DNA of 64,000 bases from Mesorhizobium ventifaucium (GTDB taxonomy: Bacteria > Pseudomonadota > Alphaproteobacteria > Rhizobiales > Rhizobiaceae), in contig NZ_CAKXZS010000005.1 of NCBI RefSeq assembly GCF_935822925.1, forward strand, positions 26,348-90,347, in the 5' to 3' direction. Below are positions 1-8,545 of the stretch, one piece after another (positions within the stretch are counted from its first letter, which is position 1; each line of letters begins with the position of its first letter). Both the position numbers and the translations under genes were made by a program. The notes under the pieces are model-generated. The model saw only the letters and a program-made list of their open reading frames with translations. It was not told the origin of the DNA and made no database searches.

Positions 1-3
1 GAC

Positions 4-165
4 AATGGTGAATGGTGAATGGTGAATGGTGAATGGTGAATGGTGAATGGTGAATGGTGAATGAATGGTTCACCCGGCGCTTCGGTCCGTCAACCGCGAG
101 TTTTCCGCTGAACCAAGGACTCGCAAACCTATCCACTATTCACTATTCACCATTCACCATTCACC
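4..165. repeat. Inverted pair of heptamer tandem arrays
   Basis: Eight head-to-tail copies of AATGGTG fill 4-59. At 134-165 lie four copies of the complementary heptamer (CACTATT twice, CACCATT twice) in opposite orientation. About 70 bp separate the arms, so the two arrays could fold into one long hairpin. The second arm ends 9 bp before the upp ribosome binding site. The same architecture with other units recurs at 62211-62392. Confidence 0.9.
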
Positions 166-185
166 TGCGCAGCTAGGAGAACACC

Positions 186-815
186 ATGCAGGGCGTCACC
201 GTCGTCGACCACCCGCTTGTCCAGCACAAGCTGACCATCATGCGCAAGAAGGAAACCTCGACGGCCGGGTTTCGGCGGCTGTTGCGGGAGATCTCGCTGC
301 TGCTCGGCTACGAGGTCACGCGCAACCTCGAACTGACGACGACGACGATCGAAACGCCGATCGAGACGATGGAAGCGCCGACACTGGAGGGCAAGAAGCT
401 GGTTTTCGCCTCGGTGCTGCGCGCCGGCAACGGCCTGCTCGAAGGCCTGCTCGACCTGGTGCCGGCGGCGCGCGTCGCCCATATCGGTCTCTACCGCGAC
501 CACGAAACGCTGGAAGCGGTCGAATATTTCTTCAAGGCGCCGAGCGATCTCGCCGACCGGCTGGTGATCGTCGTCGATCCGATGCTGGCGACCGCCAATT
601 CGGCGATCGCGGCGATCGACAAGTTGAAAGGGCGCGGCGCCACCAACATCCGCTTCCTCTGCCTGCTGGCGGCGCCAGAAGGCCTCGAGCGCTTCATCAA
701 GGCGCATCCCGATGTCCCGGTCTTCACCGCTTCCATCGACCGCCAGCTCAACGAGAAGGGCTACATCATGCCCGGCCTCGGCGATGCTGGCGACCGCATG
801 TACGGGACCAAATGA
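186..815 (+). CDS. upp: Uracil phosphoribosyltransferase
   Basis: Converts uracil and PRPP to UMP in the cytoplasm, the last step of uracil salvage. The 209-residue length is typical of Upp. The PRPP-binding stretch [11 protein letters not shown] (about residues 132-142) is visible; the usual Gly-Gly after Ala-Thr is replaced by Ala-Asn. The C-terminus [17 protein letters not shown] is the uracil-binding signature. AGGAG at 174-178 sets the ATG. It lies beside the nucleoside import and phosphorolysis genes, which would supply uracil from uridine and cytidine. A heptamer repeat array lies directly upstream. Confidence 0.97.
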   Translation: MQGVTVVDHPLVQHKLTIMRKKETSTAGFRRLLREISLLLGYEVTRNLELTTTTIETPIETMEAPTLEGKKLVFASVLRAGNGLLEGLLDLVPAARVAHIGLYRDHETLEAVEYFFKAPSDLADRLVIVVDPMLATANSAIAAIDKLKGRGATNIRFLCLLAAPEGLERFIKAHPDVPVFTASIDRQLNEKGYIMPGLGDAGDRMYGTK

Positions 816-922
816 CCGTGCCGCTCGTTTACCGATCGTTTACGCAAACGGCCGCTTTCCGCATCTGTTAAAGTGGCAAACACCATGCCGCGATAAGCAT
901 GGGCTTTCACGAAGGCCGGACC

Positions 923-1486
923 ATGCTGCGCAATTTTCTCATCCTTGGCGTGCTCGCCGTAGCATCGGCGTCGTTCCCGATGCTCTATCAGTCGAATCCG
1001 CAGATGTTCGAAGGCCTGCTGAAATCGGCGGTCGGGGCCAGGCCGGAGGTCGAAACGCAAACGGACCTGAACCTGGCTGCGGTTCCCGACAGACCGGCGG
1101 CGCCGCAGCCGCTTGGCCGCAAGGTCGTGGTCACCGCCGACGCGCGCGGGCATTTCACGTCTGCGTTCAAGCTCAACGGCCGTCAGGTCGACGGCATGAT
1201 CGATACCGGCGCGACGCTGGTCGCCATCAACGGTTCGACGGCGCGCAGGATCGGAATTTCGCTGAACGCATCGGACTTCAAACACCAGGTCAACACCGCC
1301 AACGGCGCGATCAAGGCTGCCCTGGTGACCGTCGACCGGCTGCAGATCGGCAAGATCACGGTCGACGGCGTTCAGGCGGTGGTGCTCGACGACAAGGCGC
1401 TGCGCACCAACTTGATCGGCCTGAGCTTTCTCCAGCGGCTGGAAAAATACCAGGTCGAGAACGGCGCGCTGCTGCTCGTCCAGTGA
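923..1486 (+). CDS. Clan AA (retropepsin-like) aspartic protease, membrane-anchored
   Basis: Predicted single-domain retroviral-type aspartic protease of the TIGR02281 kind. The N-terminus MLRNFLILGVLAVASASF is a membrane anchor or uncleaved signal, so the catalytic domain probably faces the periplasm. The active-site motif is IDTGATLVAINGS, about residues 92-104; such enzymes dimerise to complete the site. I chose ATG 923 because GAAGG at 911-915 is well spaced; an in-frame ATG at 899 lacks a ribosome site. The substrate is unknown. It is not obviously linked to the flanking nucleoside genes. Confidence 0.85.
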   Translation: MLRNFLILGVLAVASASFPMLYQSNPQMFEGLLKSAVGARPEVETQTDLNLAAVPDRPAAPQPLGRKVVVTADARGHFTSAFKLNGRQVDGMIDTGATLVAINGSTARRIGISLNASDFKHQVNTANGAIKAALVTVDRLQIGKITVDGVQAVVLDDKALRTNLIGLSFLQRLEKYQVENGALLLVQ

Positions 1487-1489
1487 ACC

Positions 1490-1552
1490 ATGATCCCGAA
1501 CCGCAGGTCCGCGTCAGCGAAAAGTGGAAACCGGTTTTCGGAAAGATCATGG
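1490..1552. repeat. Dispersed palindromic intergenic repeat, family A (copy 1)
   Basis: The ends are inverted (ATGATC at 1490-1495, GATCAT at 1545-1550) and the core AAAGTGGAAACCGGTTTTCG is shared, in reverse orientation, with 4124-4257. It sits between the convergent protease gene and deoA, where it could act as a bidirectional terminator. This looks like a member of the short mosaic repeat families common in Rhizobiales. Confidence 0.85.
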
Positions 1553-1567
1553 TCCAACAAAAGCGGA

Positions 1568-2887
1568 TCACCCGCGCGGCAGGATCCGCCGGATGACGGT
1601 CTTTTCCGCGGGCGGCTTCGAAGCGCCGATCGCATAGGCCGAAAGCACGGCGGCCGCGGCCGCCTCGGCATCCCCGGCATTGCGGGCATGGACCAGCGCC
1701 AGCGCCTCGCCGGCCCGCACCTCCGCGCCGACCGGCAGCAGCCGGGTGATGCCGACCGCATGGTCGATCCTGTCGTCCGGCCGTATGCGCCCGCCGCCAA
1801 GCCCGACCACGGCGAGGCCGATGTCGCGGGTGGCGATGCCGGTGACAAAGCCGTTTTCGGTCGCCTCGACCGCAAACTCCGTCGCCGCCTTCGGCAGGTA
1901 TTTTTCCGGATTCTCGACAAAATCGACCGGACCGCCGAGCGCCGCCACCATGCGCGCGAAGACCGCGGCGGCACCGCCGCCGGCAAGCGTCTCGGCGGCG
2001 CGCCGCATGCCGTCCTGGTTGGACGACACCAGCCCGGCCGACTGCAGCATGTCTGCGGCCAGTGCCAGCGTCACGTCCTCGAGGCGCCGGTCGCGGAAGC
2101 GGCCGGTGAGGAAATCGACGGCATTGCGCACCTCGACCGCGTTGCCGGCTGCCGACGCCAGCGGCTCGTTCATGCCGGTGACCAGTGCTGAGGTCTTCAG
2201 GCCGGCGCCATTGGCGACTTCGACCAGGCTATTCGCCAGTGTCGTTGCGTCGCGCGACCTTTCCATGAAGGCGCCGTTGCCGACCTTTACGTCGAGTACC
2301 AGCGACTGCAGGCCGGCGGCCAGTTTCTTCGACAGGATCGAGGCGGTGATCAGCGGCACCGATTCGACGGTTCCCGTCACGTCGCGGATCGCATAGAGCC
2401 TGCGGTCGGCGGGCGCGAGATCGGCGGTCTGGCCGATGATGGCGCAGCCGGCTTCAAGCACCGCCTTGCGGAAGCCCGCCACATCCGGCTGGCTGATATA
2501 GCCTGGGATGGCATCCATCTTGTCCAGCGTGCCGCCGGTATGGCCGAGACCGCGGCCGGAAATCATCGGCACATAAGCGCCGCAGGCGGCGACGATCGGC
2601 GCCACCATCAGCGAGACATTGTCGCCGACGCCGCCTGTCGAATGCTTGTCGGTGACCGGGCCCGGCAGGTCGGACCAGTCGAGCACGTCGCCGGAATCGC
2701 GCATCGCCAGCGTCAGCGCCACCGCCTCGTCGCGGCTCATGCCGTTGAAGAACACCGCCATGGCGAAGGCCCCGACCTGCCCGTCCGAGACAGTGCCGGC
2801 GGTCACGCCTTCGATGAAGCTGGCGATCTCCTGCGTCGACAGTTTTTGGCCGTCGCGCTTGCTGCGGATGATTTCCTGGGGAAGCAT
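1568..2887 (-). CDS. deoA: Thymidine phosphorylase
   Basis: Phosphorolyses thymidine and deoxyuridine to the base and deoxyribose 1-phosphate. At 439 residues it has the family length. The signature KHSTGGVGDN (about residues 81-90) binds phosphate, and GRGLGHTGGTLDK follows at about 111-123. Its ATG shares one base with the stop of the purine phosphorylase gene (TGATG at 2889-2885), so translation is probably coupled. It is the last gene of the minus-strand run cdd-punA-deoA, downstream of nucleoside ABC permeases. Confidence 0.97.
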   Translation of the reverse strand: MLPQEIIRSKRDGQKLSTQEIASFIEGVTAGTVSDGQVGAFAMAVFFNGMSRDEAVALTLAMRDSGDVLDWSDLPGPVTDKHSTGGVGDNVSLMVAPIVAACGAYVPMISGRGLGHTGGTLDKMDAIPGYISQPDVAGFRKAVLEAGCAIIGQTADLAPADRRLYAIRDVTGTVESVPLITASILSKKLAAGLQSLVLDVKVGNGAFMERSRDATTLANSLVEVANGAGLKTSALVTGMNEPLASAAGNAVEVRNAVDFLTGRFRDRRLEDVTLALAADMLQSAGLVSSNQDGMRRAAETLAGGGAAAVFARMVAALGGPVDFVENPEKYLPKAATEFAVEATENGFVTGIATRDIGLAVVGLGGGRIRPDDRIDHAVGITRLLPVGAEVRAGEALALVHARNAGDAEAAAAAVLSAYAIGASKPPAEKTVIRRILPRG

Positions 2888-3705
2888 CAGGCCGGGACCT
2901 TACGCCCCGGCAGCCCGTCCTGGAAAGCACGCTGGAGGATTGTCGCCAGCCGCGCGCCGCCGACCGGCGCCATGTCCTTGGTCTCCTGGTGCGAAAGCTC
3001 CGCCCCGGTCATCCCGGCGGCGAGATTGGTGATGACCGAGCAGGCGGCGACGCGCAGGCCGAGGAAACGGGCGAGAATGACCTCCGGCACGGTCGACATG
3101 CCGACGGCATTGGCGCCCATGACGCGCGCCATGCGGATCTCGGCGGGCGTCTCGAAGCACGGCCCGGAAAACCACATATAGACGCCCTTGTGCAGCGCGG
3201 TAGCAGTCGCCTCCGCGGCCGTCTCGATCGCCGCGCGAAGGCCGGCATCATAGGCTTCGGTCAGGCCGACGAAGCGGCGGTCGCTCGGCTCGCCGATCAG
3301 CGGATTGGAGCCCGAGAAATTGATGTGGTCGGTGATCAGCATGACCGAGCCCGGCCCCATCTCCGGATCGACCGAGCCGGCTGCATTGGTGAGGATCAGT
3401 TGCGATATGCCGAGGCCGGCGAGCACCTCCAGCGCCGGCCGCATCGCAGCCGCGTTGCCGTGCTCGTAGTAGTGGGCGCGGCCGGACAGCATCAGCACAG
3501 GCGTGCCGGCAAAACGCCCCGCCACCACCTCGCCGGCATGGCCGCTGACGCCGCTTATGGGAAAGCCCGGCAATTCGCCATAGGGAATGCGGACGGGATC
3601 CTCGACCTGCTCGACAAGCCCGCCAAGGCCCGAACCCAGCACCAGCGCTGTGGCGGGCGCCAGCCCGTCCAGCCTTTCGACAAGACGATCAAGCGCTTCC
3701 TTCAT
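2887..3705 (-). CDS. punA: Purine-nucleoside phosphorylase (family I, trimeric type)
   Basis: Splits purine nucleosides with phosphate into base and ribose 1-phosphate. The phosphate loop LVLGSGLGGL (about residues 21-30) and SGHAGEVVAG (about 54-63) mark the PunA/XapA type rather than the hexameric DeoD type. LTNAAGSVDPEMGPGS and the MSTVPEV stretch near the base-binding site are also present. It is 272 residues. It starts 13 bp after the cdd stop and overlaps the deoA start by one base. With deoA and cdd it makes a full nucleoside breakdown set. Confidence 0.95.
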   Translation of the reverse strand: MKEALDRLVERLDGLAPATALVLGSGLGGLVEQVEDPVRIPYGELPGFPISGVSGHAGEVVAGRFAGTPVLMLSGRAHYYEHGNAAAMRPALEVLAGLGISQLILTNAAGSVDPEMGPGSVMLITDHINFSGSNPLIGEPSDRRFVGLTEAYDAGLRAAIETAAEATATALHKGVYMWFSGPCFETPAEIRMARVMGANAVGMSTVPEVILARFLGLRVAACSVITNLAAGMTGAELSHQETKDMAPVGGARLATILQRAFQDGLPGRKVPA

Positions 3706-3718
3706 TTCAACCAGCTCT

Positions 3719-4111
3719 TCATTTCAACATATCGCCCTGAAAGGCGTAGGGCAGCATCTCGCCCATGGTCACGGTCTCGACCACGCCGGCATCATCGCAA
3801 AGATAGAGCCTGGTTTCCGGCTGGCAGAATTCGGCCAGCCGCTGCCGGCAGCCGCCGCAGGGTGAGCACTTCGCCATGCGCTCGGCGATCACCGCGATCT
3901 CCGTTATCCTGCCGCCGCCGGCCATGATGTAGTGGCCAAGCGCCGTGGTTTCGGCGCACCAGCCTTCCGGATAGGAAGCGACTTCGACGTTGGCGCCGGT
4001 AAAGATGCGGCCGTCCTCGGTGCGCAGTGCCGCCCCGACAGGGAATTTCGAATACGGCGCATAGGCCTTGGCCATGGCGGCCCTGGCCGCTTCGAACAGA
4101 TCATGCGACAT
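3719..4111 (-). CDS. cdd: Cytidine deaminase
   Basis: Deaminates cytidine and deoxycytidine to uridine and deoxyuridine. It is 130 residues, the small homotetrameric zinc type. Zinc ligands are in CAETTALG (about residues 53-60) and PCGGCRQRLAEF (about 85-96). I start it at 4111 (MSHDLFEAARAAM); the longer open frame to 4153 only reads into a palindromic repeat. Its product feeds deoA or uridine breakdown, with uracil going to upp. First enzyme gene after the ABC permeases on this strand. Confidence 0.95.
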   Translation of the reverse strand: MSHDLFEAARAAMAKAYAPYSKFPVGAALRTEDGRIFTGANVEVASYPEGWCAETTALGHYIMAGGGRITEIAVIAERMAKCSPCGGCRQRLAEFCQPETRLYLCDDAGVVETVTMGEMLPYAFQGDMLK

Positions 4112-4123
4112 GATTTTTTTCTC

Positions 4124-4257
4124 GCATGATCTTGTCCGAAAACCGGCTTCCACTTTTCGGGATCATGCTCATGTTTTGCCTCGCATGAGCTTGTCCGAAA
4201 ACCGGCTTCCACTTTTCGCTGACGCGGACCTGCGGTTCGAAATCACGCTTAGCGTTC
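4124..4257. repeat. Two tandem family A palindromic repeats
   Basis: The first unit (4124-4168) has perfect inverted ends GCATGATC and GATCATGC. The second (4182-4257) starts GCATGAGC and continues into the longer form also seen at 1490-1552. Both share CCGAAAACCGGCTTCCACTT. They lie between the permease gene and cdd, inside one apparent transcript. The TAA stop of the permease gene (4251-4249) falls within the second unit. Confidence 0.85.
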
Positions 4258-5220
4258 CTTGACATAGGGCACGCCGCCGGCGCGCGGCGGGATCGCCTTG
4301 CCGATGAAGCCGGCGAGCAGGATGACGGTGAGGATATAGGGCAGCGCCTGCATGAGCTGCACCGGCACCTTGCCGATCAGCGGCAGCGGCGTGCCCTGCA
4401 GGCGGATCGACAGCGCGTCGAGGAAGCCGAACAACAGGCAGGCGAACATGGCATTGACCGGCTTCCACTTGGCGAAGATCAGCGCGGCCAGCGCGATGTA
4501 ACCCTTGCCGGCGGTCATGTCCTTGACGAAGCCGCCATTCTGCACCATCGACAGATAGGCGCCGGCAATGCCGGTGAGCACTCCGGTGCAGATCAGCGCC
4601 CGGTAGCGCAGCCAGGCGACCGAGATGCCGGCGGTGTCGACAGCGGCCGGGTTCTCGCCGACCGCGCGCATGCGCAAGCCGAAGCGGGTGCGGAACAGCA
4701 CCCACCAGGTGAACGGAACGGCGAGAAACGCGACATAGACCAGCACGGAATGGCCGGAGATCAGTTCCGAATAGATCGGGCCGAGGATCGGCACGCCCCT
4801 GACCGCATCCGCACCCGGCCAGATGATCGCCCCGAACCGCTCGTCCGAGGCAAGGGCTGGGGTGCGACCCCCTTGCTGGAACCAGGCCTGGCCGAGCATG
4901 ATCGTCGATCCGGCGGCGATGAAATTGATCGCCACGCCGGAGACGATCTGGTTGCCGCGATGGGTGATCGAGGCAAAGCCGTGGATAAGCGCGAAAGCGA
5001 CCGAGATGAGAATGGCCATGCCGAGGCCGATATAGGCGGAATGGAAGACCGAGGCCGACGCGGCGCCGGCGAAGGCGCCGACCAGCATCTTGCCCTCGAG
5101 CCCGATGTCGAAAATGCCGGCCCGCTCCGAATAGAGGCCGGCGAGGCAGGCGAGCAGCAAGGGCACCGACAGGCGGATGGTCGAGTCCAGAACCTGGATG
5201 ATGGCGTTGAACAGATCCAT
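4249..5220 (-). CDS. Nucleoside ABC transporter permease, second subunit (NupQ/YufQ type)
   Basis: Inner-membrane permease of the BMP-linked nucleoside importers. It has 323 residues with many hydrophobic helices and the family stretch IFDIGLEGKMLVGAF (about residues 36-50), the segment that corresponds to NIGGEGQ in the partner. I start at 5220 (MDLFNAI); the frame extends upstream only across the preceding gene. One base separates it from the upstream permease stop, so the two are surely co-expressed. The C-terminal codons lie in a dispersed repeat, which has probably replaced the original end of the gene. Confidence 0.92.
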   Translation of the reverse strand: MDLFNAIIQVLDSTIRLSVPLLLACLAGLYSERAGIFDIGLEGKMLVGAFAGAASASVFHSAYIGLGMAILISVAFALIHGFASITHRGNQIVSGVAINFIAAGSTIMLGQAWFQQGGRTPALASDERFGAIIWPGADAVRGVPILGPIYSELISGHSVLVYVAFLAVPFTWWVLFRTRFGLRMRAVGENPAAVDTAGISVAWLRYRALICTGVLTGIAGAYLSMVQNGGFVKDMTAGKGYIALAALIFAKWKPVNAMFACLLFGFLDALSIRLQGTPLPLIGKVPVQLMQALPYILTVILLAGFIGKAIPPRAGGVPYVKER

Positions 5221-5221
5221 C

Positions 5222-6361
5222 TCAGGCACCCTTCCCCTTGATCGCTTCGATGCCGACAGATCTCGGGCTGAGCGAGGCGAACAGGGCCTGGACATAGGGC
5301 CGGAACATGTGCTCGAGCGCGCCGGCGAACAGGATGACCAGGCCCTGGATGATGACGATCATGTCGCGGCTGATCGCCGGCATTTCGAAGGCGAGCTCGG
5401 CGCCGCCCTGGTAGAGCATGCCGAACAATATTGCGGCGAGCACGATCCCGACCGGGTGCAGGCGCCCCATCAGCGCCACTGCGATGCCGACGAAACCGGC
5501 GCCCGAAACGAATTCGAGCGCGACATTGTGCTGGTCGCCCATCGTCGGGTTGAGCGCCATCATGCCGGCCAGCGCACCCGAAATCATCATCGCCATGATA
5601 ATGATGCGGGTTTCCGAAATGCCGGCATAGCGCGCCGCTTTCGCGCTGTGGCCGTAGGTGCGCATCTCGTAACCGAGCCTGGTGCGCCAGATCAGCACCC
5701 AGACCAGAATGGCCATGGCCAGCGCCAGCAGGAAGCTGATGTTGAACGGCGCCGAGCGGATCTTGGCGCCGAACAGTTCGATGACCCAGTTGAGCTTCGG
5801 CAGTTGCGCGCCGTCGAGGAAGGTACGTGTCTGCGGCGCCATCGAAATGGCCGGCTTCAAGAATCCGACCAGCGCGTAGACCATGACGCTGGCAGCGATG
5901 AAATTGAACATGATGGTGGTGATGACGATGTGCGAGCCGCGTTTGGCCTGCAGATAGGCCGGGATGAGCACCCACAGCGCGCCCATCGCCGCGGCGGCGA
6001 CGATCGCCAGCGGAAAAGTGAGCCACCATGGCAGCACGCTGTCGAAGGCGAGGCAGACGATGCCGATGCCGAGGCCGGCGATATAGCCCTGGCCCTCGCC
6101 ACCGATGTTGAACAGGCCGCAATGCGCCGCAACCGCCACCGAAAGCCCGCTGAAGATGAAGGTGGTGGCGTAGAACAGCGTGAACGCAATGCCTTGCCCA
6201 CGGCCGAAGGCGCCCTCGACCAGGACGACGGCCGCGCGGAACGGATTTTCGCCAACCAGGAGCACGACGAAGCCGGCGACGAGGAAGGCAACGGCGAGAT
6301 TGATCACCGGGATCAGCCCGTAATCCGCCCAGGCCGGCAGCTTGGCGTAGGGCATGCTCAT
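5222..6361 (-). CDS. Nucleoside ABC transporter permease, first subunit (NupP/YufP type)
   Basis: Inner-membrane permease of 379 residues, BPD_transp_2 family. The diagnostic stretch CGLFNIGGEGQGYIAG lies near residues 82-97. ATG 6361 overlaps the ATPase stop in an ATGA arrangement (6361-6358); a second ATG at 6355 is possible. It pairs with the downstream permease, the ATPase and the periplasmic binding protein at 8546-9535. Substrate assignment to nucleosides rests on these families and on the cdd, punA and deoA genes behind it. Confidence 0.93.
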   Translation of the reverse strand: MSMPYAKLPAWADYGLIPVINLAVAFLVAGFVVLLVGENPFRAAVVLVEGAFGRGQGIAFTLFYATTFIFSGLSVAVAAHCGLFNIGGEGQGYIAGLGIGIVCLAFDSVLPWWLTFPLAIVAAAAMGALWVLIPAYLQAKRGSHIVITTIMFNFIAASVMVYALVGFLKPAISMAPQTRTFLDGAQLPKLNWVIELFGAKIRSAPFNISFLLALAMAILVWVLIWRTRLGYEMRTYGHSAKAARYAGISETRIIIMAMMISGALAGMMALNPTMGDQHNVALEFVSGAGFVGIAVALMGRLHPVGIVLAAILFGMLYQGGAELAFEMPAISRDMIVIIQGLVILFAGALEHMFRPYVQALFASLSPRSVGIEAIKGKGA

Positions 6362-7890
6362 TCCGCCGCCTCCCGCTGCTCGACGCCGGCCATCAGCAGT
6401 CCAAGCTCGCCTTCGCTCGCCTCCGGGCCGCGCTCGCCGACGATGCGGCCGGCAAACATCACCAGGATGCGGTCGGACAGCGAGCGGATCTCGTCGAGCT
6501 CGACCGACACCACCAGCACCGCCTTGCCCTGGTCGCGCATGGCGATGAGGCGTTTATGGATGAATTCGATGGCGCCGACATCGACGCCGCGCGTCGGCTG
6601 GCCGACGATCAGCACGCCCGGATCCTGCTCCATCTCCCGCGCCAGCACGATCTTCTGCTGATTGCCGCCGGAGAAATTCGCGGTCTTGAGGCGGCAGTCC
6701 GCCGGGCGGATGTCGTATTTGGCGATCTTGTCCCTGGCGTCGTCGCGGATAGCGTCGATGTCGAGGAACGGCCCCCGGACATAGCGCGGATCGTCGTGAT
6801 AGCCGAGTATCGAATTCTCGTTCTCCTCGAAGGCCAGCACCAGCCCGACATGATGACGGTCTTCCGGCACATGGGCGAGCCCGCGGTCGCGCAGTTCGCC
6901 GGGATCGGCGGCCCCGGTCAGATCGATCGGCTTGCCGTCGAGCATGACGGAGCCCGAGACGGCGCGCCTGATGCCGGAAATCGCCTCGAGCATTTCGGAT
7001 TGCCCGTTGCCGGCGACGCCGGCGATGCCGACGATCTCGCCGGCGCGCACATCGAAGGAGACGTCGTCGACCATGGTGACGCCACGAGAATCCCGCACCG
7101 TCAGGTTCTTCACCGCGAGCTTGACCCCGCCGGCTTCCGCCTCGCCCTTCTCGACCCTGAGCAGCACGCGTCGCCCGACCATCAGTTCGGCCAATTCCCC
7201 GACCGTGGTCTTCGTGGTCTGTCTGGTCGCCACCATCGTGCCCTGGCGCATGACCGAGACCGTGTCGGTGATCGCCATGATCTCACGCAGTTTATGGGTG
7301 ATCAGCACGATCGTTTTGCCCTGCTCCTTCAACTGCCTGAGGATGCGGAACAGATGGTCGGCTTCTGCGGGCGTCAGCACGCCCGTCGGCTCGTCGAGGA
7401 TCAGGATCTCGGCGCCGCGATACAGCGCCTTGAGAATTTCGACACGCTGCTGCAGGCCGACCGGCAATTCCTCGATGATCGCATCGGGATCGACCTCCAG
7501 CCCGTATTCGCGCTCGAGCCGTTCCAGCTCGGACCGCGCCTTGGCGATGCTCTTCTTCAGCAGCGCATCGCTTTCGGCGCCGAGAATGACGTTTTCCAGC
7601 ACCGTGAAATTGTCGACCAGCATGAAATGCTGATGCACCATGCCGATGCCGAGCGCGATGGCGTCGTTGGGCGATTTGATCGACGCCGGCTGGCCGCCGA
7701 CGCGGATCTCGCCGCTGTCGGCCTGATAGAACCCGTAAAGAATTGACATCAGCGTCGACTTGCCGGCGCCGTTCTCGCCGACAATGCCATGGATGGTGCC
7801 GCGCGCGATCTCCAGGTTGATGTCGCGATTGGCGCGCACTGCGCCAAAACTCTTGTTGATGCCGATCAGCTCGATTGCGGCTTGCGCCAT
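6358..7890 (-). CDS. Nucleoside ABC transporter ATP-binding protein (two fused ATPase domains)
   Basis: Cytoplasmic ATPase of 510 residues with two nucleotide-binding domains in tandem, as in NupO/RbsA. Domain 1 has Walker A GENGAGKST (about residues 38-46) and Walker B ILILDEPT. Domain 2 has the weaker A site GVAGNGQSE, the signature SGGNQQK and LIVGQPTRGVDV, so domain 2 departs from the consensus DEPT as is usual in this group. I start at 7890 (MAQAAIELIG). It heads the permease, cdd, punA and deoA run, and is divergent from slyX. Confidence 0.95.
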   Translation of the reverse strand: MAQAAIELIGINKSFGAVRANRDINLEIARGTIHGIVGENGAGKSTLMSILYGFYQADSGEIRVGGQPASIKSPNDAIALGIGMVHQHFMLVDNFTVLENVILGAESDALLKKSIAKARSELERLEREYGLEVDPDAIIEELPVGLQQRVEILKALYRGAEILILDEPTGVLTPAEADHLFRILRQLKEQGKTIVLITHKLREIMAITDTVSVMRQGTMVATRQTTKTTVGELAELMVGRRVLLRVEKGEAEAGGVKLAVKNLTVRDSRGVTMVDDVSFDVRAGEIVGIAGVAGNGQSEMLEAISGIRRAVSGSVMLDGKPIDLTGAADPGELRDRGLAHVPEDRHHVGLVLAFEENENSILGYHDDPRYVRGPFLDIDAIRDDARDKIAKYDIRPADCRLKTANFSGGNQQKIVLAREMEQDPGVLIVGQPTRGVDVGAIEFIHKRLIAMRDQGKAVLVVSVELDEIRSLSDRILVMFAGRIVGERGPEASEGELGLLMAGVEQREAAE

Positions 7891-8054
7891 GCAGCCTGTC
7901 CCACTCGTATTTTTTATCGCTTGGTCAAAACGCCTAGCATGACGCCCCGTCTGTGCCAATTGCCGGAGCAGCGTTCACTCTCGACAAATCCCCGCGCGCT
8001 TGTCAATTTCGAACGTGGCCGCAGCCTGCACAATCGCCTGATCGAGGATTTCAA

Positions 8055-8264
8055 ATGACCATGCCCGACGACCGGCTGACGACGCTGGAAATCCGCGCCG
8101 CCGAGCAGGAGCAGACCATCGAGGAACTGTCCGGCCAGATCGCCGAGCAGTGGAAGGTGATCGAGCGCATGCAGCGCAAGCTCGATGCGCTGACCGACCG
8201 CTTCCTGGCGCTGGAAGAACAGGCCGCATCCGACGTGCCTGTGACCAAGCCGCCGCATTGGTGA
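8055..8264 (+). CDS. slyX: SlyX family protein
   Basis: A 69-residue protein, nearly all one amphipathic coiled coil (about residues 8-55), ending in the family tail KPPHW. GAGG at 8044-8047 supports ATG 8055, although ATG 8061 is also possible. SlyX function is unknown; it was first noted beside slyD. Here it lies alone between the ATPase gene and its binding-protein gene on the opposite strand, so it interrupts what would otherwise be one transporter operon. Confidence 0.85.
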   Translation: MTMPDDRLTTLEIRAAEQEQTIEELSGQIAEQWKVIERMQRKLDALTDRFLALEEQAASDVPVTKPPHW

Positions 8265-8281
8265 GCCTGCGGATAAGAAAA

Positions 8282-8303
8282 CCGCCGGGCTTTCACCCGG
8301 CGG
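8282..8303. terminator. Hairpin terminator between slyX and the BMP gene
   Basis: CCGCCGGG and CCCGGCGG pair around a 6-base loop. On the minus strand the stem is followed by TTTTCTT, so it best fits the end of the BMP transcript; it may also stop slyX. Confidence 0.6.
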
Positions 8304-8380
8304 CTTCGATCAGATCCGCAATCTCGCGATCAGTAGCAGGGCTATCGCAGGTGGAAACCCGAGGCTTTCGCTCTACGATG

Positions 8381-8525
8381 TACCCCTAACCCCTCCCCAC
8401 AAGGGGAGGGAGACTTCCGTTGGCGCTAACCTCGGCAAACTGCCCGCGTTTCGGCGCCAAAGGGGAAGTTAAAGGCGCGCGGCAGCGTTCCCTCCCCCTT
8501 GTGGGGAGGGTTAGGGTGGGGGTCC
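8381..8525. repeat. Inverted pair of CCCTCCCC/GGGGAGGG hairpin repeats
   Basis: Two small hairpins (8391-8410 and 8490-8510), each CCCTCCCC, short loop, GGGGAGGG, lie in inverted orientation with matching flanks (CCCCTAACC and GGTTAGGGTGGGG). The whole 145-bp block is thus itself palindromic. A related hairpin, CCTTCCCC with GGGGAAGG, occurs at about 51558-51583. It lies directly behind the BMP gene stop. Confidence 0.85.
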
Positions 8526-8545
8526 TCTTCGCAAGAATCCTGCAA

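Noticed and set aside
5177..6661. 494-codon plus-strand frame across the ABC permease and ATPase genes
   Set aside because: Antisense shadow of well-supported genes; composition rich in His, Arg, Asp and Gln, typical of opposite-strand translation in GC-rich DNA.
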